Part shown: positions 12,514 through 23,113 of the stretch, in pieces
How the letters are laid out: every line of letters starts with the position of its first letter
Position numbering within the stretch: the stretch's first letter is position 1
Source: Pristionchus mayeri
Taxonomy: Eukaryota > Nematoda > Chromadorea > Rhabditida > Neodiplogasteridae
NCBI GenBank assembly: GCA_036245805.1
Contig: BTRK01000004.1
Span: 12,462,001-12,526,000, forward strand
Direction: 5' to 3'
DNA: 64,000 nucleotides
The notes under the pieces: model-generated
What the model saw: the letters and a program-made list of their open reading frames with translations, nothing else
The model's database searches: none
Told to the model about the DNA's origin: nothing
Program-made: the position numbers and the translations under genes

Positions 12514-12632
12514 TCAAATATTGGCTATAGGTAGGGCATAGATGGCGTTTGCTGCATTTCGATTGCGAAGTCGAAGAGCCACGGTGAAAACTGCTGCAGC
12601 AGCCAGGAAGAAGCCAGTGCAAATCATCACAA
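12514..12632 (-). CDS. Orphan terminal exon with a transmembrane segment
   Basis: On the minus strand an excellent acceptor (poly-T then CAG at 12633) opens into an exon reading VMICTGFFLAAAAVFTVAL, then a basic stretch RLRNRN and a short tail to a TGA at 12514. This looks like the last exon of a membrane protein. I cannot place its upstream exons with confidence; the minus-strand ORF at 13146-12925 (cysteine-containing) is a candidate. It does not match the C-termini of srd, str, sri or sra receptors seen elsewhere here. Confidence 0.45.
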
Positions 12633-14896
12633 CTGAAAAAAAAGAGTTCCCGTATTTGCCTCGGCCTTCCTTCCCCCCTCAGACTCTCTTGTTCTCTTTT
12701 TATCATGTGGTTTCTATGGAATCATGTGATCACCTTGACTGAAGTAATTTCCCGTCGTGTGACACTCTAGCCTGTTTGCAAATTTTTCCTACGTTTAGCC
12801 GGTTACGTCCTCGCCTCTCCAGACTCATAATGGAATCATGGGGGAGACATCGGGGACGAAATCAGCACATTTTTCAGCATAACAATCCCAGCAAGAAAGT
12901 GACGACTATCCTCTTGAAATTCAGTCAAATTCGTGAAAATTTATGTGCCAGTTTTACACTCCCCCTCTTTGGCAAGAAGAATTCGGCAGAACAGGATGGA
13001 ATTGCGCACGACTTGAGTTGGCATATTTTTAGTGCATTTCCATCTGGATTTGCCTCTTTCGCATTGTGGATGGCCGTGCCAGGAAGGGAGAACCCTTTGA
13101 GTGTTACGCGCGCGATACGCATGAGAAAGGGCTTCACGTGAACCAAAAAGGCGCCATTTGCGGATTCTTTATTTAATCTATTTTTCGAATGTGAAATCTA
13201 GTATACACCGTGTCTAAGGGCTATCTGTTGCTCTCGTAGACACTCTAGATACATGTTTTTCTGCGATAGTAAGGATTTCTGAAGCACTGCATTCTACAGA
13301 TTGTACATGCTTCAGAAGGCCGACAGTTCAAATCCTCTAGAAAAATGTTTGCCGATTATGAAAGGTGGTCAAATTCTACTCGGGACGATACATTTGTGCT
13401 GCTACAGATTCAGAAATGAACCGGTTACGAAAGTCTTTTGCTCGAATGAACATCTTCTCGTACTGGAGTTAACAATGGGGCTTCCTATTTTCGCAAAGGT
13501 GGCGGGAAAGTTTGGTGAGCACTTTTTTATTTGCATGTGATTCAGCTATGGTAACGAGATGAACCTGATGATAATGTGCTGTACTCGGACAAGCATCTTC
13601 CCGTACTCGACACTCCATGCTTGCAGACGACATCGATCGCCACGCCCGCATCGTCATCATTTCTCCTGAGATTTCGAAGTTAAGGAAATCATATCTTAAC
13701 TTCCTGCATTCTCTGCTCACTCTACATCTAATTGTGTCGTGCAATGACTTTCGAACTATATTTTATCTTCTTTGCGCGTTGTTCAGAGAAACAGAAAGAA
13801 AAGTTGAAAACCCACAGTCTCCACTGGTCCAGCAGGTAGCCTGCGAGCGCGTTGGAGACATTGAGCATCAGCAGTTGCAGCAACCGTAGCGGAGACATGG
13901 TAATCGCAAATAGTCGATGGAGAGGACCCTCAAGAGGCACTCTATGGATTCTTCCGACTCCCGTAATCGCCGCATCGTAGCCCCCACCCCAGAATAATCC
14001 CGGAATCATCCTCGATAGCATTTGGAGAGGAGTGTGAGGCGAAGTGTCTGAGATGCCTTACAATTAGTAAACATCGAGGCAAGCTCGCCTGATGAACATT
14101 AAAGTTAAGAATCGATGTCGTAAAGATGACGCTGAAAATGCACGATTCATAAACACGATAGCCTGCGACGAAATTTGTGAGAGCCAAATTCGAAAACAGA
14201 TGCGTGAAAAGCATACAAACTTCATTTCATTGAATCGGCAGCACTTGGTCGGATGGAAACCGTCGGAAGACAACCTTCAGAATGACAATCAAAAAATAGC
14301 ACCTTCCTCAGTATTACCACGCTGTGACCACAACAAGTTACCGCGCAGGCAAGAGGTCTTCTGCGAAAATCGAGCAGACGGGCACGGTATTTGGATTGCA
14401 TCATCGGTCCATAAGCCCAACTGTCGAAATGATTGCTACTCTAGGTTATTCGTGTACGTCGGTTGAGATGAAGACCGACGAATGATCAAGAGGAGGAGCA
14501 AAGTGCAAGCTCTTCAAAGAGCAAGTGTGGGGCTTCCTGCAGATCCGCATCTTTACGACTGATTCAGACTAAAACGAACACTTCCGATGCACTGCACTAA
14601 CACGTTTGCATTTCACAACGAATGCTTGACCATTAGGCTTCAGCCTAATCCTAAGAGCCATAATTGTCTCGTTTGCGGATCAACTGATTCTTTGTGCAGA
14701 TATCCACCCAGACTGCGATTTTTTCACCTGTCGATGTTTCTTTCACATTGCCTTCCGTTCGTTGAGTGGCTCCGTCCATAACACGATTACCAGTAACTCC
14801 GACAACTTCTGAGGTTGTAGTGACGCTGCATTAGCCTGGCAGATTGTTTCCCTTCATCAGTATTGTACATCATATTTTAGGAGCGATTTAAATTTA
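12633..14896. other. Unresolved region with competing ORFs on both strands
   Basis: The plus strand has a 124-codon ORF at 14092-14466 of soluble, charged composition. The minus strand across 13728-14214 has hydrophobic stretches that could be membrane segments. Neither gives a consistent splice chain. Two related 30-bp stretches (about 13440-13470 and 13585-13615) suggest a local duplication. A gene is likely here, but strand and product cannot be decided by eye. Confidence 0.3.
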
Positions 14897-16466
14897 ATGT
14901 CGTTTGCGAACTTCAACATTTCATTCTCCGACGAGTTCGAGGTTGCACGAATCGCACTCTTTTGTTTCATCGGTACTTATTTTCCATAACAATAAGAAAT
15001 AGTTGAAATTAAGGAGTTTTTGCCATACCCATCGACTTTCTTTGTATGTTTTTCGTTATCAAACAAAGCAGTTCGTTGTCTTCAGAATACGTCAGGATTC
15101 TCCTAATCCTAAAGGCAAGTCCATTTCCCGACCTAATCCGAAAAATCAATCAATTCTAGATTCTGCAATTGACCTACGATATTCAGATTTGCTTTCTTTT
15201 CATTGTGTGCCCTCTGGTGCCATGCACGGGAATTTTTATGAAAGGAGCAGGCATCTTCTTAGGAATTAGTGCGCACACTGCACTGGTATTGTGAACACAT
15301 TTCCGTGTCAGTTTCAACTTGAATAGGTAATGAATTTAACGAATCTTTCGGCTATTTGTGCATGGTTCAACTGTTGCTTGTTCCACAGACATCAAGTCAT
15401 TCTCCACTTTGACCACCCACTAAAGGTTGTCGGAATAGGTATAGATCATCAGTAATGATGCATTCTAGCTTCAACAACATGGCATATATTGTGTGTATTG
15501 CATAATGAACGTGGTTATGATAGTAAATCCGATATCGTTTCTGTTCTCTACTAAAAACGATCAAAACGAGCAACGAGCTGCTGTGGCAAGTGTTGGTTGT
15601 ACGTGCAACAGCATAATTATCACTTACATTCCAGTCTCCGATGTCCTGGCTGCTCGAAGTGCCGTCATACAAGATCTACACTGATCGCAATTGTCCTCTC
15701 GTCATGATCTTTCACTTTCTATTAGCACTGGTTAGAACCCATTTACGAATTTACCTCAAAAAAAGTAAATTTTTAGGTAACCTTCGCACTCTGCACTATA
15801 ACAACAACAGCACTTACCCACCATGCAACTAAAGTGATGAATGCGAGGTCTGAGGAAAGATGCAATACTTCTGAAATGTTTCATTATACAGGCGCAATCA
15901 AATAAGCGCGGCAACAATTGTACTGCAACAGCGACTCATTATCAATTTGCAGTTTCAGGTCCTCTAAATGTGGTATTTATGGATAAATTTGTACGCAGAT
16001 GAACGCAACAACTTTCGGGTGCGGCTTTCCAGCTGCATACTGGGCAGCCTGCATTATCGTTGGCTTTACAACTCCGGGTGAGTGCAATGCAGCTAGAAAA
16101 GCTAGAAATTCGTACATCAACACGCTAGAAATTCGTACATCTATTTTGATTCAACAAAAATTCGAGCAGCGTGGCAGGATTGGATGAGGGGACTACGACG
16201 CGAATTTCACTCTTGTGCTAGCAAGCTTCAATTTTGCAGGCCTAACTTGTGGAATGATGCTGGTACTCCCAATCGTATCCCTCTGCAACTCAGTCCACTC
16301 AATTATCTCCACAAAGGTTTCATCTCCCTCGCTCCGTTTCTCAAATCTTTTCTTACAGTCTTCAGTAGACTTTATGTTGGGTGTACTTCGTATTCGCAAG
16401 CTGACGATTGTTGTGAAGCCGCATCAGTCGATGACGGCATTTCCGGAAGCGCCGCTGGACAGATGA
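14897..16466 (+). CDS. sri/srh-type chemosensory 7TM receptor (complete)
   Basis: Eleven exons (14897-14972, 15014-15114, 15160-15285, 15327-15425, 15469-15582, 15635-15730, 15777-15847, 15892-15958, 15999-16077, 16240-16316, 16359-16466) join in phase to about 337 residues. Landmarks are TM1 then SSEYVRILL, TM2 with CPLVP, FLGISAH at TM3, LFHRHQVILHFDHPLK after TM3, the ICL3 stretch ISAATIVLQQRL, a Pro in TM6 and a final exon with a cytoplasmic tail. This pattern fits the sri/srh group of nematode receptors. Intron 2 uses a GC donor (AAG|GCAAGT). The fifth exon could end at 15591 instead of 15582 with no frame change. Longer ORFs on both strands over 16184-16656 are shadows. Confidence 0.88.
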
Positions 16467-18369
16467 GGACAATCTCCGATTGGCATCGTGGGCAATTACT
16501 CGATTCATCCTGCGCGTTCTTAGTCGAGAGAGTGTGGAGAATGAGGAGACAATTTCCAGCAATACCAAACCCAGCTTCATGTATTCCTGCATTTAAGCGA
16601 TGAAGGTGTCCGTAACCTGCCAAAGGCTCAACTGTAGTCTCTTCCATAGACATCAAAGAATTATACCATAGGCACCAGATAATGCAAAATGTATCAATTT
16701 GACCTTTTCGGTTTTTACTTGATGAAATCTGAGATCATAGACTAGTAGTTTCGAATACTTCCTCAAAACAATTAAAGATCGCACTTTAGTCTGTATTTCA
16801 TCGAGGCCGAGTCGTAAAATGGTTAATACGAGTCCCTACCACGCGTTCAGCTATAACGGTCCACTTTCGTCAGCAATCACTTATTGCCAGCTAATATTAA
16901 CTACAAATTAGGCTAGATCGCCAGATCGCAAGACTACAATTGCGTCGTGGTGAATGCCTTTTACAGCCGGGTTGGCTTCATAGGAACTGCTCTCTTCATT
17001 TTGCGTGCTCTCTCGCCTATCAGGGGACAGGAAAATAAACAAAGCAATTTCTTTGCCGAGCCATCCCTATTTTATAGCTGCTGGCCTAGTATTGGGTGCT
17101 ATACCAACTTGCGAAAATAGGAGAAAAGTAGGAACGGATGATGCATTAAGCATAACTTGCCGGTGTGGAACCGTGGATTCCGACTCGATTTTGTACAATC
17201 AAGATTTGGGTTGTTCATTTGCCTATCGTCCAGTGACACAATGTCCTTCTTACCCTCTTTATCTTATTTTCTTCTACCCCCAAAATCGTCGGCATTTTCC
17301 CTATAAGCGTGTGAATTCTTTTTTTGTGCAGCTTTGTGTATTTCGAAGTATTCAGGTGGTCTTCGAATTTTTGGCAGTATAATAGAACAAAGCACACGCG
17401 ACCGAATCATGATTATCCTAATGAATTTGCTTGTTTGCCTGTTGAGTAGAGAGCGAAATTCTTTCCAAAATACCATAGTGAGTGTCTTTCGACACTCCTC
17501 AATGCGTTGAACAGACGATTACTTCGAACAGAAGTGGAATATATTCAGTCGTACCGTCAGTTGCCAACTTTATCCAGCGTTAACAACAATGCGCCGAATT
17601 TGGAAAATTGGAGTATCGGTTTTTTTCGGCGACAACTCCATTGGGAGATTTGCTCTTGTCACTTGCAATTCGTGGATTTAATAAAAGCTCATACGACCAT
17701 CTCAGATTTCTGTGAATTATTCGGTTTTTGAACTATACTTTCGAAGAATTACTCATCTCGCTGAACTCTCTTTTGCACAACTTTCTTCAATTTGCCTGGA
17801 AATTGCCGGCAGCTCTCTCGATCATTCATCACTCTATCCTGGCTCAAAAAAAGGAAATAGGGTGTGGGGGAGATCTCAGAAGTCTTGGGCGGGGCTTCAG
17901 GACCAGTGGTCCTTAGGTGTGATGGAGGCATTGGTCATTGCGATACTCAGATGCCGCCTTTGTCATTTATCATTTCAAGTCTCGTATTAGTCACATCCAT
18001 TGTCGAATAGAGTTCGAGAAAAGATACGACGCTCACTTCATTCTGTTTACAGACTCGCAGCTCGACCAGTCGGGAGTGTGCGTAAAATGAAGATGGCGTT
18101 GTATCGTTTCTCGAACGTTACTGCCAATACGTGATAGTATTCGAAATTCGGGCCACCGTCTCTTCCTTTTTCGAAATCTTGACCAGCGAGAAATTGTATA
18201 GAAATCATGGTACCACCTCTATCTACAATGAGCGAATTGTGCAAAATGAAGAAATTCGCGAAATTCAGCATGGAAAACAACCTCGACAAGAGTTTTGTTT
18301 TGTTTCTTGGTTGTTTGAAAGACTTGTTGTATCTGTCGTGAATTGCCTCGCTACCAAATTGGGAATCAC
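16467..18369. other. Poorly resolved region with transmembrane-like pieces
   Basis: A single arm of the hairpin family lies at about 16987-17032. On the plus strand, segments near 17365-17480 and 17515-17580 can be spliced through ACAG acceptors and carry a hydrophobic run (IMIILMNLLVCLL), but a full receptor could not be assembled. ORFs at 17005-17382 and 17712-17990 are open without recognisable motifs. This may be a decayed receptor. Confidence 0.3.
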
Positions 18370-18438
18370 CCTCCTCATTTCGTGCACTATCTCACCGGTC
18401 AGACAGAGCGAGAGAGCGTGTGAAACGAGGAGAGCACT
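18370..18438. repeat. Palindromic hairpin (CTCTCTC/CCGG family)
   Basis: The arm CTCCTCATTTCGTGCACT pairs with AGCGTGTGAAACGAGGAG around a CTCACCGGTCAGACAG centre, about 45 bp upstream of the first six-cysteine peptide gene. A near copy sits at 20727-20802, in the last intron of the second peptide gene. Confidence 0.8.
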
Positions 18439-18482
18439 CTGCGATTTGCCATCACTAATCCCTACTCTTGCAGGGCAGAAGG

Positions 18483-19549
18483 ATGAGGGGTCTCAGCGTA
18501 TTTTTGGTATTAGCGTTATTCCTGTCTTCAACCGATGCAAATCGGTGTGAATCGAGGTTGGTCATAGTTTCTTTTCCCGAAATTACGGTAGCACCACGTG
18601 TTTCTTAGTGGTTTTGTTGGGAGAAACCAACCCTCGAAATGGTTCAGCCAATAGCCAAGTGAAGATACTACAGTCATGAAATCAAATAAACGAGCAATGG
18701 AAAAGAAAAGACATTTGATCATGAACAGAGTAATATCCGCATGTTAATTGCAAAGTGAATTGTATATATTAGTTTAAAAAATCAGATCTGCCTGTCCTCA
18801 AGATGGAAATTGCCACCATTTCGTTCCGCATTTTTGTTCACAAATCACGAATGCAGAATTCATACAGGCGCGATCCAGTAAGAATAAAGCCAATTCCACA
18901 CGCGTCAGAGATTTTCAGATGCCCATGAAATATGGAATAGGGGATTGCACTAGAATATCTGAGTAACAGGCCCTCCGTCTTAGTGATGTATGCTATAGCT
19001 CCAGTCCTGAGTCGATTTACTTTTGCTGAATTTAGTCGAAAACAAAACATAACGCATTCGTTATTCTTTTGACACTGAGCTGCGGATTTCCAAAGGTTGT
19101 TCAGGCTATAGATGTTTTCAAAACGGTGCTAATTTCATACGATCGATCGTTACGCAAAAAATGGGCTTGTACAATTCCTTCCTTATTTTCATCGTTTCCC
19201 ATTGTCACAAAAATTCAATGAACCATAAACGAAACAAAATGATGTCCTTCCATGGAATAATTTTGCAAACTCATCTGAACAGAGATACATCAGATATGGA
19301 TATCGGGGGCCTGTTACTCGAAGCAAGTATCGTATTTACGATTTTCCGTACTTTCAACACAAAACTGAAGTGATAATCCATTCTGCGCGCGATAATTGTA
19401 AGTTTGTCATTTCCAGCTGCATCCGCCTCGGTCGTTGTCCGTACTACCCCACGCGTTCCGGCTCCATTCGCATCATCCGCTCCAGCAAATCGTGCGCCCT
19501 CTGCCTCAACAACTGCAACGGGCTGGGTCGAGGTGTCTGGGGCCGATAG
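18483..19549 (+). CDS. Short secreted six-cysteine peptide, copy 1
   Basis: Two exons (18483-18556 and 19417-19549) give about 68 residues. Exon 1 encodes a signal peptide (MRGLSVFLVLALFLSSTDA) followed by NRCES. Exon 2 supplies the rest with cysteines spaced C-x3-C-x5-C-x18-C-x2-C-x3-C and the end motif CNG, then GVWGR and a stop. The only lysine/arginine-rich part is the middle loop. A TCTTGCAG 9 bp before the ATG could be a trans-splice acceptor. The intron is long (860 bp). I do not recognise the family: the spacing is not ShK, insulin-like or a known defensin pattern that I can name. Copy 2, just downstream, shares the CExxC start and CxxCxxxCNG end, which is the main support. Confidence 0.75.
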
Positions 19550-19781
19550 GATCCAGGCTCCAAAATTACGTCATCGAGCCAACCTCCTTTCCCCAAACCT
19601 TAACAGCCAAAATTCCATCCCCCAAACCAGATGCACCGTGATAAATATTGAAACGGGCGAGAATCTCGAAGCTGTGTGTCCTCATGGGAAATGAAAGGAG
19701 CTTCTCGGAATTGAATTACGACGGGCAAGGGAGGGGAGAGGGAAGGGAAGAGAGGGGGGTTCAGTCATCGCGAGACTTGTC
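19550..19781. other. Spacer between the two peptide genes
   Basis: A purine-rich stretch (GGGAGGGGAGAGGGAAGGGA and onward, about 19725-19760) lies just before the ATG of the second peptide gene and probably belongs to its promoter or leader. No gene is seen. Confidence 0.4.
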
Positions 19782-20934
19782 ATGGACTCGAGGTTTTTGG
19801 TGCTTTTCCTCGTATTTTCGTCATTTCTGGCAGTGGAAGCGCGAGTACTGGACACATCGTCGCCGGATCTCTGTGAGAGGAGGTTTGTTTTCTTATTCGT
19901 TTTTCTTAATTTCGTTAATTTTGACTTTTTTGTTACACATAAAGAAAATCGCGCGTAATTCCCCCACAGTAAATATATTAGACCTATTCTATATTCATGG
20001 GGGACGGAGGGGGGAGCTCGTATTGTTATAATTGATAGGCTAGAAAAAAAAGGGGTGCTTCTGACAAAAAAATATCTTCGGGTTAATAGCTCGATATGCA
20101 GAAGTATTCCTGAGAATGTGCAAGCGCTAGAAGGCTCATTTTCACAGCAGGAGGGATGAAGAAGTTATTAGCATTTGAACAGACGTCGTGTTTAACCAGC
20201 GTTGAAGAATCTTTGAGCATGTTCGTCGGTTTTCCACTAATATTTCTGACTTAGGGAGCAAGGTGTAGTCCACATATTATGAAAATAATAGTGCAAGAGA
20301 AAGGGGCCAGTGTGGGCGTTTTCAAAAACAACGAGTTGAGCGAGCCACAATAACACTCGTTATTTTGTCAGTATAAATGGAAAAACGACAATCTGTATTT
20401 TTATTACGCTGCAGTCTGCGTACATAGAACGAAACGGAATCCGTTTTTAGTGAATCTGAAGGTATTATGCAAATTGCACTATTTCGGAAGAGAACTGTGA
20501 CGACTACCTTTGATATATCATGACGTCAAAGTTTTCATCCCTAGCTAGTGCCATTGCAGATGCATGACGTCAACAATCCGCGAGTGCTCCCCGGCAGATT
20601 TCATGCTCGGCTATGAGGTGGACTTTGCTATTCCCTTCATATTATCGTAGTTTGCTTCATTATATCGGTCGATTGAATTGCGAGAGAGTGAGTCTAATGA
20701 AGAGGAGTTAGTGCTGCCAAGTCGGCCTGCGCTCTCCTCATTTCGTTTGTTCTCTCACCGGTCATACAGAGTGAGAGAGCGCGTGAAACGAGGAGAGCAC
20801 ACGCCTATTTGCCATCACAAGATGTGGAATCATTCCTCGAATTCTACTTTCAGGGAGCGACTACGGCGTGTCTGCGATGTCTCGACCAGTGCAACGGGAA
20901 GGTGCAGGACGATCTGAGTGCACTCTGGCGATAG
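19782..20934 (+). CDS. Short secreted six-cysteine peptide, copy 2
   Basis: Three exons (19782-19882, 20560-20617, 20854-20934) join in phase to about 79 residues. Exon 1 encodes a signal peptide (MDSRFLVLFLVFSSFLAVEA) and ends at LCER. Exon 2 begins R-C and contains a second cysteine (IREC). Exon 3 carries CLRCLDQCNG and a 13-residue tail. The framework is C-x3-C-x7-C-x15-C-x2-C-x3-C, parallel to copy 1. The middle exon was found by requiring phase and the missing cysteines; its acceptor (CCATTGCAG) and donor (GAG|GTGGAC) are good. Without it the last exon would be read in the wrong frame. The likely fate is secretion; the role is unknown. Confidence 0.65.
20727..20802. repeat. Palindromic hairpin in the last intron of peptide gene 2
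   Basis: The arms CTGCGCTCTCCTCATTTCG and CGTGAAACGAGGAGAGCAC surround CTCTCACCGGTCATACAG. It is nearly identical to the hairpin upstream of peptide gene 1. Confidence 0.85.
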
Positions 20935-23113
20935 TCTTCCACTTCATTTCTCCGAGACGCCTCGCATGCATCTGACAGCAATTCCTTTTCAGACAACTCT
21001 TTTACTCGATATAGATTCATGAAGAATGAGTTTTTGACGATTGCATAATCATACTCCTTCATTGCTCGCATTCCTTGGTATTGATGAATCTAAAGATTTC
21101 AGTTTGACTTTTTCACAGAAACGGGGGAAATAAAATTTTAAAATTTTCAGTATTATGATTGAATCAGGTTGAATCAACATTCCATCCTTCCATGTCGGAT
21201 TTCGATCAATGTTTCGTGGCGATCTCTCGCTCTTTCACTCATACATTATTCACTTTTATATTGCTTTAGTATTCGCAAGCGGTGGTCATTTTGACATTTT
21301 GATCTTTAGATAGTGCATGCCAGAATAACGACAGGACTGAAACACGGAAATTCGTTGTGGATGTTTCGATGGTTTTATTATCATAGTTCAGCCTCCCCTT
21401 AATTGCGCTACTCCTCCGCTTCGGAGGCGATATGAGCAGCCGTGCCACTTTTCTTATTCAAGTCGATCTTTTCTTTGTTTCGATTATCGAAAAAGATTGT
21501 TCACGAAACAGCTTTAGATTCCTTCCAAGGTGATAGCATCTACGATTTCGAAGTCAAAACACCTTTCTCCATATTCAATATATAAAATCGTGCTTCTACA
21601 GTACAGTGAATACGCGGTCGTCTTGAAATTGGGATATTTTTTAAGCTGACAGCGAGCGCACAAGAAGAGAAAGGGAAATTGAACGAATTTCCTCAAAAAG
21701 CGCGCTAGTCAGTTAATGCTATAGGAACGCTTCTGAGAAAACAGCAACAACAAAAACGTCAAATGTTCCCTCCGCTAGCATTTGTGTGTACCATAAAATA
21801 CTAAATTCGTGAAGAGAAGTCTCTTCCTCGTAAGATGGCATTTCTGAGCAATTCCCAGTGTGAGATATTTCGTGAAAGGGAGGGAAATACGCCCAAGAAT
21901 AAGCTCTAGCAACTTGGATTAAATAAAGCCAAGAATTTCGAGATGAAATTAAAAAATCAGCAAATTGTGAATGAACACTTCTATTCCTCTCATCTGTCAT
22001 TCTGTCATTTATAAATCACGTTATTTTAGAACAAGGAAATAGAGTATGTACTATGAAAATAACAAGTGATATAACAAGTGAAGTACGATATCGTAGCTAT
22101 AATGAGGGAGCTCAGGATGGCATATTACTAACTGAGCACCTGCCAATATATCAACGCAATCCATAGAACATGTGTATTTAAAAATAGTAGGCTAGCCATA
22201 CCGCCATGAGTATTTTTCTGTGGTGCTTCCTAACTCGAAACATGAATGAATTTATTGTTTGTTGCCGATTACACGACAGTGCTGCGGTCTCACATTTGTA
22301 TAACTAATAGTGCGCTTGAAATACGACATCGGTTTAGCGTCCTCTTCATATTTGTTACATATTAGCCAACTCGTGTTAGCACATCTACTCCCTCCTCGAC
22401 TTTGAGTATGTATTTATTACTCCCATTTTGCAAAAGAATTATGAAGGAATGCGCACTCAACTCAGACTTCACTTCCTATTTCCCCGAGCTACTCAGAGCT
22501 TGGGTTGTACATAGAGTGCACGATGCATGATGTCGTGGAATTGCCCATCTTTCTCATTACTGATTCGTTATGCATTGTATGAGAATACAACGAGTGCTGC
22601 GCACTTGAGGTCGAGCCATTTAAGTCTAAGAATAAATTTCTCAAATTACACATTCCCTCGCACTTTGGCTACTTTTTGAGATAAATTGGTCATGTCGTTC
22701 TTAGATCAAATATTTTAGATTGAATTTGACGGATACGTCCACTTTTTTAAAAGCATGAAAAAAATTCGCAGCACCAACGAGGCACTTTCTGTTTGCACGT
22801 ACCTTAAGGTAGTGTCCACCGTTGTTATCGTCCCCTTTTCTCCTTCGAGAATTATCGTACGTTATTGTACCATCGTTTTTTTTCGTTCAGACTACCGTAT
22901 ATCTTTTCGAATTGATCATAATTTGTCCTTAATGTGTTAGCCAGCCTACAACAACGAAAAGCAATGAATACAACCGTTGTGAAATCTGTCGTAGTCTAAT
23001 CACAAGCTGGCCATTCTCGGAATTTCTCTGATATTTACCGTCTGCTTGCTACTATTTATTTGTAAGTGATATCAGGCCAAGTCTACTCGACTCATTTTCC
23101 CTTCTCTTCAACC
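20935..23113. other. Long gene-poor stretch
   Basis: About 2.2 kb with only short open frames on either strand (for example minus 21719-22000) and no splice chain or motif that I can support. The last few hundred bases should include the promoter of the receptor starting at 23114. Confidence 0.4.

Noticed and set aside
16184..16656. 139-codon plus ORF and 94-codon minus ORF
   Set aside because: Both are alternative frames over the last two exons of the sri-like receptor and the sequence just past its stop.
16987..17032. Another member of the hairpin family
   Set aside because: Only one arm is present, so it is counted as a fragment and not as a hairpin.
18483..20934. Reading the six-cysteine peptides as ShK-domain or insulin-like peptides
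   Set aside because: ShK domains end C-x3-C-x2-C and insulins need a CC-x3-C block; the order here is C-x2-C-x3-C with CExxC at the start, which fits neither.
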